A stretch of 64,000 nt of DNA from Acanthornis magna (lineage: Eukaryota > Chordata > Aves > Passeriformes > Acanthizidae): assembly GCA_036785705.1 (NCBI GenBank), contig JAWUZG010000352.1, positions 310,001 to 374,000 of the forward strand, in the 5' to 3' direction. Positions 22,201-33,300 of this stretch are shown here, piece after piece. A program made the translations under genes and the position numbers. Under the pieces are notes generated by a model, which saw only the letters and a list, made by a program, of their open reading frames with translations, did no database searches and was not told the DNA's origin. The number at the start of each line of letters is the position of its first letter. Position 1 is the first letter of the stretch.

Positions 22201-23710
22201 GGGACAGTCTCGGTGGGGCACTCCAACTCTTGGGGTCAGCCTGAGGGGACACCACAGGTCACGGGGACAGCTTGGGGGGACACTCCAGGTGTTGGGGACA
22301 GTCTTGGGGGACATCCCAGGTCTTGGGGACAGCCTGGGGGGACACTGCAGGTCTTGGGGACAGCTTGAGGGGACACCGCAGGTCTTGGGGACAGCCTGAG
22401 GGGACAGTCCAACTCTTGGTGACAGCCTGAGGGGACACCACAGGCCATGGGGACAGCTTGGGGGGACACTCCAGGTGTTGGGGACAGCCTGGGGGGACAC
22501 GCATCTCTTGGGGACAGCCTGGGGGGACACTGCAGCTCCTGGGGACAGCCTGGCACAGGGACCACAGCCCCACTCGGGATCACAGCCACCACGAACGGAA
22601 GCCACCGTGGGTCCAAGGTCACCCTCAGCACACGGAGGGAGGGACATCCTTTGGGGGGGGGGGGCGGTGTCACCCCAATTCCAAGGGGACAGCAGCACGG
22701 GGGGCAGGGGATGTCACCCCAGGCCTTGGGGACAGCTCAGGGCTGGGGTACCCCGGTCCTGGGGTCACTCCCAGCGCCATGAGGGGTACCCTGAGGGAAG
22801 CCCCGAGCCTTGGGGACACCCTGGGGGTGTCACCCTGGCTGGGGGGGGTTCCCCGAGCCTTGGGGACATCCTGGGAGTGTCCCCATGCCTTGGGGACACG
22901 CTGGGTAAGAGCTGCGTGGGAGGGTACCCCGGCTGGGGGGGCACCCCTCGGTTAAGGAGGGATGTCCCCGAGCCTTGGGGACATCCTCGCGTGTTCCCCG
23001 GGCCTTGGGGACATCCTGGGGGTGTCACCCTGGCTGGGGGGGATGTCCCCGTACCTTGGGGACACGCTGGGAAAGAGCTGCGTGGGAGCGCACCCCGGCT
23101 GGGGGGGCACCCCTCGGTTAAGGGGGGATGTCCCCGAGCCTTGGGGACATCCTGGAGTGTTCCCCGAGCCTTGGGGACATCCTGGGGTGCTCCCCGGGCC
23201 TTGGGGACATCCTGGGGATGTCCCCATGCCTTGGGGACACGCTTGGAAAGGACTGCGTGGGAGCACACCCCGGCTGGGGGGGCACCCCTCGGTTAAGGGG
23301 GGATGTCCCCGAGCCTTGGGGACATCCTGGGGTGCTCCCCGGGTCTTGGGGACATCCTGGGGGTGTCCCCATGCCCTGGGGACACGCTGGGAAAGAGCTG
23401 CGTGGGAGCGCACCCCGGCTGGGGGGGCACCCCTCGGTTAAGGGGGGATGTCCCCGAGCCTTGGGGACATCCTGGGGGTGTCACCCTGGTTGGGGGGGAT
23501 GTCCCCGTGCCTTGGGGACATCCTGGGAAAGAGCTGCGTGGGAGGGTACCCCGGCTGGGGGGGCACCCCTCGGTAAAGGGAGGATGTCCCCGAGCCTTGG
23601 GGACATCCTGAGGGCTCCTCCCGTGCCAGGACCCCCGGGCCGCCCCCCCGGGTCCCTTGTCGCACCTCGGTGTCCCCGCGGTAGCTCCGGCGCAGCTCCC
23701 CCAGATCCAT
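16134..23710 (-). CDS. PNPO: PNPO, pyridoxine/pyridoxamine 5'-phosphate oxidase, seven coding exons, complete
   Basis: PNPO is the FMN-dependent cytosolic enzyme that oxidises pyridoxine or pyridoxamine 5'-phosphate to pyridoxal 5'-phosphate. Exons 23666-23710, 20716-20840, 20540-20639, 18434-18487, 17578-17706, 16593-16663 and 16134-16299 total 690 bp in continuous phase: 229 residues and a stop. Recognisable blocks in order: [51 protein letters not shown] (FMN-binding region); [32 protein letters not shown]; the C-terminal [18 protein letters not shown] and WVYERFSP. The start matches the internal MDLG methionine of human PNPO; no in-frame upstream ATG was seen, so the roughly 31-residue human N-terminal extension is absent here. 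SP2 lies upstream on the same strand and PRR15L is convergent. All introns hold minisatellites. Confidence 0.96.
16337..16613. repeat. 71-bp array copying the PNPO exon 6 donor
   Basis: Exon|donor junctions at 16379, 16451, 16522 and the authentic 16593 (spacings 72, 71, 71). Each copy keeps about 20 exon bases (CCTAAACCTGACTATTG) then GTGAGTCTGGGGGCTGCG. The rest of the unit is CCTGTCCCGGGGAGGGGCTC. Confidence 0.96.
16593..16663 (-). CDS. PNPO: PNPO coding exon 6
   Basis: A 71-bp exon, acceptor CCCACAG, donor ATTG|GTGAGT. Encodes [20 protein letters not shown] then PDY plus two bases of Trp. Its last ~21 bases with the donor are copied three times in the following intron. Confidence 0.95.
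16672..17515. repeat. GGGGATTGGGGTGAGGAATT array, PNPO intron 5
   Basis: Degenerate units of about 20-40 bp filling the intron between exons 6 and 5. G-rich on plus, C-rich in the transcript. Confidence 0.95.
17578..17706 (-). CDS. PNPO: PNPO coding exon 5
   Basis: A 129-bp exon, acceptor CGCGCAG, donor GAG|GTGAGC. Encodes [20 protein letters not shown] through SSVIPDRE. Confidence 0.95.
17755..18300. repeat. CCCTGAATTTTCATCCTATT array, PNPO intron 4
   Basis: About 20-bp units alternating TTCATCCTATTCCCTGAATT and TCCACCCCATTCCCTGAATT. Same family as the array at 18560-20515, across exon 4. 18301-18433 is non-repetitive. Confidence 0.95.
18434..18487 (-). CDS. PNPO: PNPO coding exon 4
   Basis: A 54-bp exon, acceptor CCTCCCAG, donor CGCCAG|GTGAGG. 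Encodes [18 protein letters not shown], matching the human segment except for minor changes. Confidence 0.95.
18560..20515. repeat. CCACCCCATTCCCTGAATTT array, PNPO intron 3
   Basis: About one hundred units of roughly 20 bp (not counted exactly), the same family as in the next intron, so one array family spans exon 4 on both sides. Confidence 0.96.
20540..20639 (-). CDS. PNPO: PNPO coding exon 3
   Basis: Acceptor CCCACGCAG, donor GAGCTG|GTGAGT. Encodes [20 protein letters not shown] then [13 protein letters not shown], the FMN-phosphate binding core. Confidence 0.95.
20716..20840 (-). CDS. PNPO: PNPO coding exon 2
   Basis: Acceptor GTGTCCCCAG, donor CACCAG|GTGACA. Encodes [20 protein letters not shown] and on to NAMCLATCT plus two bases of Arg. 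Confidence 0.95.
20880..22565. repeat. CTTGGGGACAGCCTGGGGGG array, PNPO intron 1
   Basis: Units of 25-60 bp (TTGGGGACAGCCTGGGGGGA, CACTGCAGGTCTTGGGGACA). On the sense strand each unit reads GTGTCCCCCCAGGCTGTCCC, similar to the true exon 2 acceptor GTGTCCCCAG|GCCTTC, so it may have grown from that junction; the similarity is only about a dozen bases. Confidence 0.93.
22780..23620. repeat. ~150-175-bp composite array, PNPO intron 1 near exon 1
   Basis: Units combining GAGCCTTGGGGACATCCTGG, GGAAAGAGCTGCGTGGGA, CCCCGGCTGGGGGGGCACCC and CTCGGTTAAGGGGGGATG. 22566-22780 separates it from the previous array and holds no recognised feature. Confidence 0.92.
23666..23710 (-). CDS. PNPO: PNPO coding exon 1
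   Basis: ATG followed by [14 protein letters not shown], then a GTGCGA donor. Context GCCGCGATGG is a strong start. Confidence 0.93.
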
Positions 23711-23714
23711 CGCG

Positions 23715-23880
23715 GCCGAGCGGAGCCCCCACCGTGCCGGGGGCGGGGCTAACCGAGGCCACGCCTCCAGGCGGCAGCCAATAGGAAGCGGCGAAGCGCG
23801 CGCGCCGCCGGGAGTGCTGGCAGCCCATTGGAGGAGGCGGAGAGGGCGGGGCGAAGGAACCCGGAAGTTGAAGCCCCCCG
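23715..23880 (-). promoter_or_regulatory. PNPO promoter
   Basis: Non-repetitive GC-rich block above the start with a GC box (GGGGGCGGGG at about 23738), CCAAT at 23778 and ATTGG at 23827. No TATA box seen. Confidence 0.65.
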
Positions 23881-23924
23881 ATAGTTGGGGGGGCTCTTAA
23901 AGGGGCAGAGACCTCGGGAGGGGG

Positions 23925-24510
23925 ACACGGGCACTTGGGGACATCGGGGACGTCGGGGACAAGGAGGTGGGGACGGCGGGGACACACGGGGACGCCTGAA
24001 CTTGGGGACAGGGAGGGCGAGAGGGGACATTTGGGCCTGGACAGGGAAAGAGGGGGCAAGACTTGGGGCTGGGGGACACAGGGGACACACAAGGACACAC
24101 AGGGACACCTGAACTTGGGGACACTGGGGACAGGGAAGGTGGGGATGGGACAGTGGGGCCTGGGGGGATTGTGGCAAGGGGCAGGGAGATGGGAGGGGAC
24201 AGGGATTTGGGGACACGGGACAGGGATTTGGGGACAGTGGGGACAGGGAAGGTGGGGATGGGACATTTGGGCCTGAGGGATGCTGTGACAAGGGACAGGG
24301 ATTTGGGGACATTCGGGACAGGGATTTGGGGACACTGGGGACAGAGGAAGATGGGGATGGGATTTCTGCCCTGTGACAAGGGACAGGGATTTGGGAGGGG
24401 ACAGGGATTTGGGGACACTGGGGACAGGGATTTGGGGACATTCGGGACAGGGATTTGGGGACACTGGGGACAGGGATTTGGGGACACTGGGGACAGGGAT
24501 TTGGGGACAA
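23925..24510. repeat. GGGGACAGGGATTTGGGGAC array
   Basis: Units of 20-40 bp between the PNPO promoter and the next array. 24511-24590 is non-repetitive and shows no feature. Confidence 0.9.
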
Positions 24511-24590
24511 GGCCCCAGTCACAACCCCAGCACTGGGAGCAGAGGCAGCGGCCAAGCCCGGGGGCAGAGCAGCAAATTTCCTACAAAAAC

Positions 24591-26222
24591 CCCAATTCCA
24601 GAGATTTTGGGGATTTCCATCAAGCAATCCCAGTTTTCCCAACAAATTTAGGGATTCCCATTAATCGATTCCACTTTTCCCAGTGATTTTGGGCATTCCC
24701 ATTAAGCAATCCCATTTTTCCCAGCGATTTTGGGGATTTCCATCAAGCGATTTTGGGCATTCCCTCCAAGCAATCCCACTTTTCCCAACAATTTTGGGAA
24801 TTCCCATCAAGAAATCCCATTTTCCCCAAAATTTGGGAATTCCCACCAAACAATCCCAATTTTCCCAACAATTTGGGCATTCCCACCAAGCGATCCCACT
24901 TTTCCCAAAAATTTGGGAATTCCCATCAATCGATCCCATTTTTCCCAACAAATTTTGGGCATTCCCACCAAATGATCCCACTCTTCCCAAAAATTTAGGG
25001 ATTCCCACCAAGCGATTCCACTTTTCCCAACAATTTTAGGGATTCCCATCAAACAATCCCAATTTTCCCAGCGATTTTGGGGATTCCCATCCCAACAATT
25101 TTGGGGATTCCCACCAAATGATTTTGGGGATTCCCATCCCAAAAATTTGGGGATTCCCATCAATCAATTCCACTTTTCCCAGCGATTATGGGCATTCCCA
25201 TTAAGCAATCCCATTTTTCCCAATAATTTTAGAGATTCCCACCAAGCAATCCCATTTTTCCCAGAGATTTTGGGGATTCCCATCCCAGAGATTTTGGGGA
25301 TTCCCTCCAAGCAATCCCAATTTTCCCAACAATTTTGGGCATTCCCACCAAGAAATCCCAAATTTCCCAAGATTTTGGGAATTCCCATCAAGCAATCCCA
25401 TTTTTCCCAAGAACTTTGGGGATTCCCATCAATCAATCCCAATTTTCCCAACTATTTGGGCATTCCCATTAATCAATTCCACTTTTCCCAAAAATTTAGG
25501 GATTCCCACCAAGCGATCCCACTTTTCCCAGAGATTTTAGCGATTCCCACCAAACAATCCCACTTTTCCCAAAAATTTGGGAATTCCCATCAAGCGATCC
25601 CACTTTTCCCCAGAGATTTTAGGGATTCCCACCAAGCAATCCCAATTTTCCCAACAATTTTGGGGATTCCCATCAAGGAATTTTTGGGATTTCCACCAAG
25701 CAACCCCACTTTTCCCAAAAATTTGGGCATTTCCACCAAACAATCCCAATTTTCCCAACAATTTTGGGAATTCCCATCAAGCAATCCCATTTTTCCCAGC
25801 GATTTTGGGGATTCCCATCCCAACAGTTTTGGGGATTCCCACCAAACGATTTTGGGGATTCCCATCCCAAAAATTTGGGGATTCCCATCAAGTAATCCCA
25901 CTTTTCCCAACAATTTTGGGGATTCCCACCAAGCAATCCCATTTTTCCCAAAAATTTTGGGGATTCCCATTAACCAATCCCATTTTTCCCAAAAATTTTG
26001 GGCATTCCCACCAAGCAATCCCAATTTTCCCAACAATTTTGGGAATTCCCACCAAGCAATCCCAATTTTCCCAACAACTTTGAGGATTCCCATCAAACAA
26101 TCCCAATTTTCCCAACAATTTGGGCATTCCCATTAAGGAATTTTTGGGATTCCTATCAAACAATCCCAATTTTCCCAACAATTTTTAGGATTCCCACCAA
26201 GCAATCCCAATTTTCCCAGCGC
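24591..26222. repeat. ~37-bp array with AGCAATCCCAATTTTCCCAA
   Basis: Roughly 45 units combining ATTTTGGGGATTCCCATCAA and GCAATCCCATTTTTCCCA. It lies beyond the predicted SP2 3' end. Confidence 0.95.
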
Positions 26223-26286
26223 TCCTCGACATTCCCGGGATGCAGAGAGAAAAAAAAGGATCGCGGCTTTGCCTCTGGTGCCTAAA

Positions 26287-26292
26287 TTTATT
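26287..26292 (-). terminator. SP2 polyadenylation signal AATAAA
   Basis: The minus strand reads GCTAAATAAATTTAGG in a non-repetitive block (26225-26500) that looks like a terminal 3' UTR, about 3.9 kb after the SP2 stop codon. No better AATAAA was noticed between the stop and here. Confidence 0.55.
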
Positions 26293-26499
26293 TAGCAAGG
26301 AAAAGCTCCCGGCTGCCTCCGGGTACAGCTCGGAAAATTGGGAACAGATCCATCACATAATCCAGGGAAAAAAAAAAAAAAAAAAAAACAACCTAAAAAA
26401 TAAAGTGGATTTGTTTAATTTAAAAGCTCCAAAGCGATAGAATCTATGATACAATGTACACTGTACATGGGGAGGGAGGGAGGGATTCACACACGGGGC

Positions 26500-27480
26500 A
26501 GGGGAAAAAAAAAATAAGGAAAAAAAAATGAAATTCTGAAATTCTGGGGAAAAAAATAAAAAAAAAAGGGGTGAAATCCTGAAATTTCACAAAAAAAATG
26601 AGATGAAATCCCAAAATTTTACCAAAAAAAAAAGGAATCCCAAAATTTCACCAAAAAAAAAAAAGGAATCCCAAAATTTCACCAAAAAAAAAAAAAGGAA
26701 TCCCAAAATTTCACCAAAAAAAAAAAAGGAATCCCAAAATTTCACAAAAAAAAAGGAATCCGAAAATTTCACAAAAAAACCAAGACGAAATCCCAAAATT
26801 TCACCAAAAAAAAAAAAGGAATCCCAAAATTTCAAAGAAAAAAAAAAAGGGATGAAATCCCAAAATTCTGGAAAAAAAAACCAAACAAAAAAAGGGATGA
26901 AATCCCAAAATTCCACAAAAAAAAAAAGATGAAATCCCAAAATTCCAAAGAAAAAACCAAAAAAGGATGAAATCCCAAAATTCCAAAGAAAAAACCAAAA
27001 AAGGATGAAATCCCAAAATTCCAAGGAGAAAAGAAAAAAAAGGATGAAATCCCAAAATTCCAAAGAGAAAAGAAAAAAAAGGATGAAATCCCAAAATTCC
27101 AAAGGAAAAAAAAAAAAAAAGAAAAAAAAAAAAGATGAAATCCCAAAATTCCACCAAAAAAACCCAAAAAAAAAAAAAAAAAAGAAATCCCAAAAATCCA
27201 CAAAAAAAGGATGAAATCCCAAAAATCCAAAGAAAAAAAAAAGGATGTAATCCCAAAATTCCACCAAAAAAAAAAAGATGAAATCCCAAAAATCCACAAA
27301 AAAAAAGGATGAAATCCCAAAATTCCACCAAAAAAAAAAAAGATGAAATCCCAAAATTCCACCAAAAAAAAAAAAGATGAAATCCCAAAAATCCACAAAA
27401 AAAAAGATTAAATCCCAAAAATCCACCAAAAAAAAGATGAAATCCCAAAATTCCGGGGAAAAAAAAAAATTAAAAAAAAA
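26500..27480. repeat. A-tract array (GAAATCCCAAAATTCCA + An), SP2 3' UTR
   Basis: About 30 units of roughly 28-36 bp, each with a run of about 7-18 A. In SP2 sense RNA these are U-tracts. 27481-27720 between the two UTR arrays is non-repetitive with no feature recognised. Confidence 0.96.
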
Positions 27481-27724
27481 AAAGAAAAAGGGAAACGCCA
27501 ACGTTGCTGGGAAATCAAATCCGGGAGAGAGGAATTCGTCGAGTTGGGAGGAAAAAAAATGAATTTTTAGGGAAAAAATGGAGAATTAAATAGGTGAAAA
27601 AAGCACTCATGATCCGCAGGGCTCGGGAGCGTAAGGCAACGATTCCATAGAAAAAAAGGGAATTTTCCAAAGGGGAAATAGAGATATTTATAGCTATTTA
27701 TAAATATAAAGTTAGGAATGTGCT

Positions 27725-30205
27725 CTGGAGTCCCCGAGTCCGGGGGGTTGGGGACACCCCGGGGACATTTGGGGTTTTTTGGGGACATCTGGGGACACCC
27801 CAGGGACATTTGGGGTTTTTTTGGGGTCACCTCGGGGACATTTGGGGTTTTTTTTGGGGGTCGCAGTCCTTCCCGGGGTCACCCCGGGGACATCTGGGGA
27901 CACCCCGGGGGGGACACCCCGGGGACATTTGGAGTTTTTTTGGGGTTTTTTGGGGACATTCAGGGACACCCGGGGACATTTGGGGACACCCCGGGACTTT
28001 TGGGGTTTTTTGGGGACACCCCGGGGACATTTAGGGACACCCCGGAGACATTTGGGGACACCCCAGGGACATTTGGGGTTTTTTGGGGTCACCCCGGGGA
28101 CATTTGGGGACACCCCGGGGACATTTGGGGACACCCCAGGGACATTTGGGGCTTTTTGGGGTCACCCCGGGGACATTTGGGGACACCCCGGGGACATTTG
28201 GGGTTTTTTTTTGGGGTCGTAATCCTTCCCGGGGTCACCCCGGGGACATCTGGGGACAGCCCGGGGACATTTGGAGTTTTTGTGGGGGTTTTTTCAGGGA
28301 CATTTGGGGTTTTTTTGGGACACAATCCTTCCTGGGGTCCCCCCGATGACATTTGGGGTTTTTTTGGGGTCTAGAGTCCTTCCCGGGGTTGACATTTGGA
28401 GTTTTTTTCGGGGACATTTGGGTTTTTTTGGGGATATTTTGGGTTTTTTGGGAGTTGCCCCGGGGACATTTGGGGTTTTTTTTGGGTTTTTTTCAGGGAC
28501 ATTTGGGTTTTTTTGGGGTCACCCCAGGGACATTTGGGTTTTTTTGGGGACCGGAGCCCTTCCCAGGGTCACCCCAGGGACATTTGGGATTTTTCTGGGG
28601 ACACAGCCCTTCCCGGGGTTGACATTTGGGTTTTTTTGGGGACATTTGGGGTTTTTTTGGGGACACAGTCCTTCCCGGGGTCGACATTTGGAGTTTTTTG
28701 GGGACCGGAGTCCTTCCCGGGGTCCCCCCGGTGACATTTGGGTTTTTTTGGGAGTCACCCCAGGGACATTTGGGGTCTTTTGGGGACATTTGGGGTTTTT
28801 TTGGGGACACAGTCCTTCCCGGGGTTGACATTTGGAGTTTTTTCAGGGACATTTTGGGTTTTTTTGGGGACACAGTCCATCCCAGGGTTGACATTTGGAG
28901 TTTTTTGGGGACAGGAGCCCTTCCCGGGGTCCCCCCGGTGACATTTGGGTTTTTCTGGGGACATTTGGGGTTTTTTTGGGAGTCACCCCAGGGACATTTG
29001 GGGTCTTTTGGGGACATTTGGGGTTTTTTGGGGACACAGTCCTTCCCGGGGTCGACATTTGGGGTTTTTTCAGGGACATTTTGGGTTTTTTTGGGGACAC
29101 AGTCCTTCCCGGGGTTGACATTTGGAGTTTTTTGGGGACAGGAGTCCTTCCTGGTGACATTTGGGTTTTTTTGGGGACATTTAGGGTTTTTTGGGAGTCG
29201 CCCCGGGGACATTTGGGGTTTTTTGGGGACACAGTCCTTCCTGGGGTCATCCCAGTGACATTTGGGGTTTTTTTGGGGTCTGGAGTCCTTCCTGGGGTTG
29301 ACATTTGGGGTTTTTTTGGGGACATTTTGCATTTTTTGGGAGTTGCCCCGGGGACATTTGGGGTTTTTGTGGGGGTTTTTTCAGGGACATTTGGGTTTTT
29401 TTGGGGTCTGGAGTCCTTCCCGGGGTTGACATTTTGGGTTTTTTTGGGGACACGGCCGTTCCCAGGGCCACCCCGGGGACATTTGGGTTTTTCTGGGGAC
29501 ATTTGGGGTTTTTTTGGGGACACAGTCCTTCCCGGGGTTGACATTTGGAGTCTTTTGGGGACAGGAGTCCTTCCCGGGGTTGACATTTGGGGTTTTTTCA
29601 GGGACATTTTGGGTTTTTTTGGGGACACAGTCCTTCCCGGGGTTGACATTTGGAGTTTTTTCAGGGACATTTTGGGTTTTTTTGGGGACACAGTCCATCC
29701 CAGGGTTGACATTTGGAGTTTTTTGGGGACAGGAGCCCTTCCCGGGGTCCCCCGGTGACATTTGGGTTTTTCTGGGGACATTTGGGGTTTTTTTGGGAGT
29801 CACCCCAGGGACATTTGGGGTCTTTTGGGGACATTTGGGTTTTTTTGGGGTCTGGAGTCCTTCCGGGGTTGACATTTTGGGTTTTTTTGGGGACACGGCC
29901 GTTCCCAGGGCCACCCCGGGGACATTTGGGTTTTTCTGGGGACATTTGGGGTTTTTTTGGGAGTCACCCCAGGGACATTTGGGGTCTTTTGGGGACATTT
30001 GGGGTTTTTTTGGGGACACAGTCCTTCCCGGGGTTGACATTTGGAGTTTTTTGGGGACAGGAGTCCTTCCCGGGGTTGACATTTGGAGTTTTTTCAGGGA
30101 CATTTTGGGTTTTTTGGGGACACAGTCCATCCCGGGGTTGACATTTGGAGTTTTTTGGGGACAGGAGTCCTTCCCGGTGACATTGGGGTTTTTTTGGGGA
30201 CACGG
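27725..30205. repeat. GGGGACATTTGGGGTTTTTT array, SP2 3' UTR
   Basis: Units of about 30-45 bp (GACATTTGGGGTTTTTTTGG, GGACACAGTCCTTCCCGGGG, TTGACATTTGGAG). It stops about a dozen bases from the SP2 stop codon. C4A6C4-like in the mRNA, G4T6G4-like on the template strand. Confidence 0.96.
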
Positions 30206-30217
30206 CCACCGCCGTCC

Positions 30218-30318
30218 CTACAAGTTCTTGGTGACAAGGTGAGTCTTGTAGTGCTTGGTCAGGTGGTCGGAGCGCATGAAGCGTTTCTGGCACTGCGCGC
30301 ACTCGAAGCGTTTGTCAC
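30218..30318 (-). CDS. SP2: SP2 last coding exon, third zinc finger
   Basis: Acceptor CTCCCGCAG, phase completing Gly; encodes [20 protein letters not shown] then [12 protein letters not shown] and TAG at 30218-30220. C-X2-C...H-X3-H finger. Confidence 0.96.
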
Positions 30319-33300
30319 CTGCGGGAGAGGGGACACTCAGGGGTGGCACTGGGGACAGGGGACATCCCCCGTGTGACACCCCCGAAGGGACCTGTGTGGG
30401 TGCCCGGGGTGGGATTTGGGGGAATTTCCTGGAATTGGGGGAATTTCCCGGGATTTGGGGTGAATTTCCTGGGATTTGGGGTGAATTTCCTGGGATTTGG
30501 GTGAATTTCTCAGGATTTGGGGATACCCCACACCCGTGTGTGTACCCAGGGTGGGATTTGGGGGAATTTCCTGGGATTTGGGGTGAATTTCCCAGGATTT
30601 GGGGTGAATTTCCTGGGATTTGGGGTGAATTTCCCATGATTTTGGGCTCCCCAGACCTGTGTGTGTACCCAGGGAGGGATTTGGGGGAATTTCCTGGAAT
30701 TTTGGGTGAATTTCCTGGGATTTGAGGAAATTTCCTCGGAATTTGGGGATATCCCAGACCCATGTGTGTACCCAGGACAGATTTGGGGGAATTTCCTGGA
30801 ATTTGGGGCAATTTCTCGGGATTTGGGGTGAATTTCCCAGGATTTGGGGTGATTTTCCTGGGATTTGGGGTGAATTTCCTGGGATTTGAGGAAATTTCCT
30901 CGGAATTTGGGGATATCCCAGACCCATGTGTGTACCCAGGACAGATTTGGGGAATTTCCCAGGATTGGGTGAATTTCCCGGGATTTGGGGTGAATTTCCC
31001 AGGATTTGGGGGAATTTCCTGGGATTTGGGGTGAATTTCCTGGGATTTGGGGTGAATTTCCCATGATTTTGGGCTCCCCAGACCTGTGTGTGTACCCAGG
31101 GAGGGATTTGGGGGAATTTCCTGGGATTTGGGGCAATTTCTTGGGATTTGGGTGAATTTCCCAGGATTTGGGGTGAGTTTCCCAGGATTTTGGGTGAATT
31201 TCCCAGGATTTTGGGTGAATTTCCCGGGATTTGGGGTGAATTTCCCAGGACTTCGGGGTGAATTTCCCGGGATTTGGGGGAATTTCCTGGGATTTGGGAT
31301 GAATTTCCTGGGATTTGGGGTGAATTTCCCATGATTTTGGGCTCCCCAGACCTGTGTGTGTACCCAGGGAGGGATTTGGGGGAATTTCCCGGGAACTGGG
31401 GGAATTTCTCGGGATTTGGGTGAATTTCCCAGGATTTTGGGTGAATTTCCCAGGATTTTGGGTGAATTTCCCAGGATTTGGGGTGAATTTCCCAGGATTT
31501 TGGGTGAATTTCCCAGGATTTGGGGTGAATTTCCCAGGATTTGAGGACACCCCACACCCATGTGTATACCCAGGGCAGAATTTGGGTGAATTTCCCAGGA
31601 TTTTGGGGGTGCGATTTGGGTGAATTTCCCGTGATTTTGGGGTGGGATTTGGGTGAATTTCCCAGTATTTTGGGGGTGCGATTTGGGTGAATTTCCCAGG
31701 ATTTTGGGGGTGCGATTTGGGTGAATTTCCCAGGATTTTGGGGGTGCGATTTGGGGTGAATTTCCCAGGATTTTGGGTGAATTTCCCGGGATTTTGGGGG
31801 TGGGATTTGGGTGAATTTCCCAGGATTTTGAGGTTAATTTCCCAGGATTTGGGGGTGCAATTTTGGGTGAATTTCCCCGGATTTTGGGGTGGGATTTGGG
31901 TGAATTTCCCAGGATTTGGGGATGCGATTTTGGGTGAATTTCCCGAGATTTTGGGGATGCGATTTGGGTGAATTTCCCAGGATTTTGGGGTGCGATTTGG
32001 GTGAATTTCCCAGGATTTTGGGGTGCGATTTGGGTGAATTTCCCGAGATTTTGGGGGTGCGATTTGGGTGAATTTCCCAGGATTTTGGGGGTGCGATTTT
32101 GGGTGAATTTCCAGGATTTTGGATGAATTTCCCAGGATTTTGGGGTGCAATTTTGGGTGAATTTCCAGGATTTGGGGGTGCGATTTGGGATGAATTTCCC
32201 AGGATTTTGGGGTGGGATTTTGGGTGAATTTCCAGGATTTTGAGGTGAATTTCCCAGGATTTGGGGGTGCAATTTTGGGTGAATTTCCCCGGATTTTGGG
32301 GTGGGATTTTGGGTGAATTTCCCAGGATTTTGGGGTGAATTTCCCAGGATTTTGGGGTGAATTTCCCGGATTTTGGGGCTCCCCAGACCTGTGTGCGTGC
32401 GCGCGTGCCGCTGCAGCTCGTCGGAGCGCGTGAAGCGCTTCCCGCAGAACACCCAGTTGCACACGAAGGGTCTCTCTCCCGTGTGCAGCCTCACGTGCGC
32501 TCGCAGCAGCGACGTCTTCCGGAACGTTCTGCCGCACTCGGGGATGTGGCAGATGTGCTTCTTCTTCCGGGATCGCCCGGCCTGCGGAACGAGCCGTTCC
32601 CGGTTTTTCACAGCTCCAAACTCACCCGTTCCAATTTTTTCCATGTTCCCATTTTTCACCTCTCCAACCTCATCCGTTTCCATTTTCTCCTGCTCCAAAC
32701 TCACTTGTTCCTGCTTTTTGACATTCCAAACTCACCCATTCCCACTTTTCCCATTCCAAACTCACCCATTCCCAATTTTTCCCACTCCAAACTCACCCAT
32801 TCCAATTTTTCCCGCTCCAAACTCACCCATTCCAATTTTTCCCAATCCTAACTCACTTGTTCCTGCTTTTTTCATTCCAAACTCACCCTCCCACTTTTTT
32901 CCATGTTCCCATTTCTTCCCTTTCCAAAGTCACCCATTCCCACCTTTTTCCCCCGTTCCCACTTTGTCCTGGCTCCAACTCACCCATTCCAAATTTTTCC
33001 CACTCCAAATTCAGCCATTCCCACTTTTTTCCATGTTGCCATTTTTTCCCTTTCCAAACTCACTCGTTCCCACTTTTCTCCACTCTAAACTCACCTGCTC
33101 CCACTTTTTCCCACTCTGAACTCTCTCATTCCCACTTTTCTCACTCAAATTCACCCATTCCCATTTTTTCTCACTCCAAACTCACCCATTCCCATTTTTC
33201 TCACTCCAAACTCACCCATTCCCACTTTTTTTCACCCATTTCCCAGTTTTTTCCATGTTCTCACTTCCTCCACTCCAAACTCACTTGTTCTGTTTTCTGA

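Noticed and set aside
30218..32704. 828-codon minus-strand open frame containing the SP2 zinc fingers
   Set aside because: Only its two ends are exons. The middle is translated minisatellite intron, and both splice junctions are clear.
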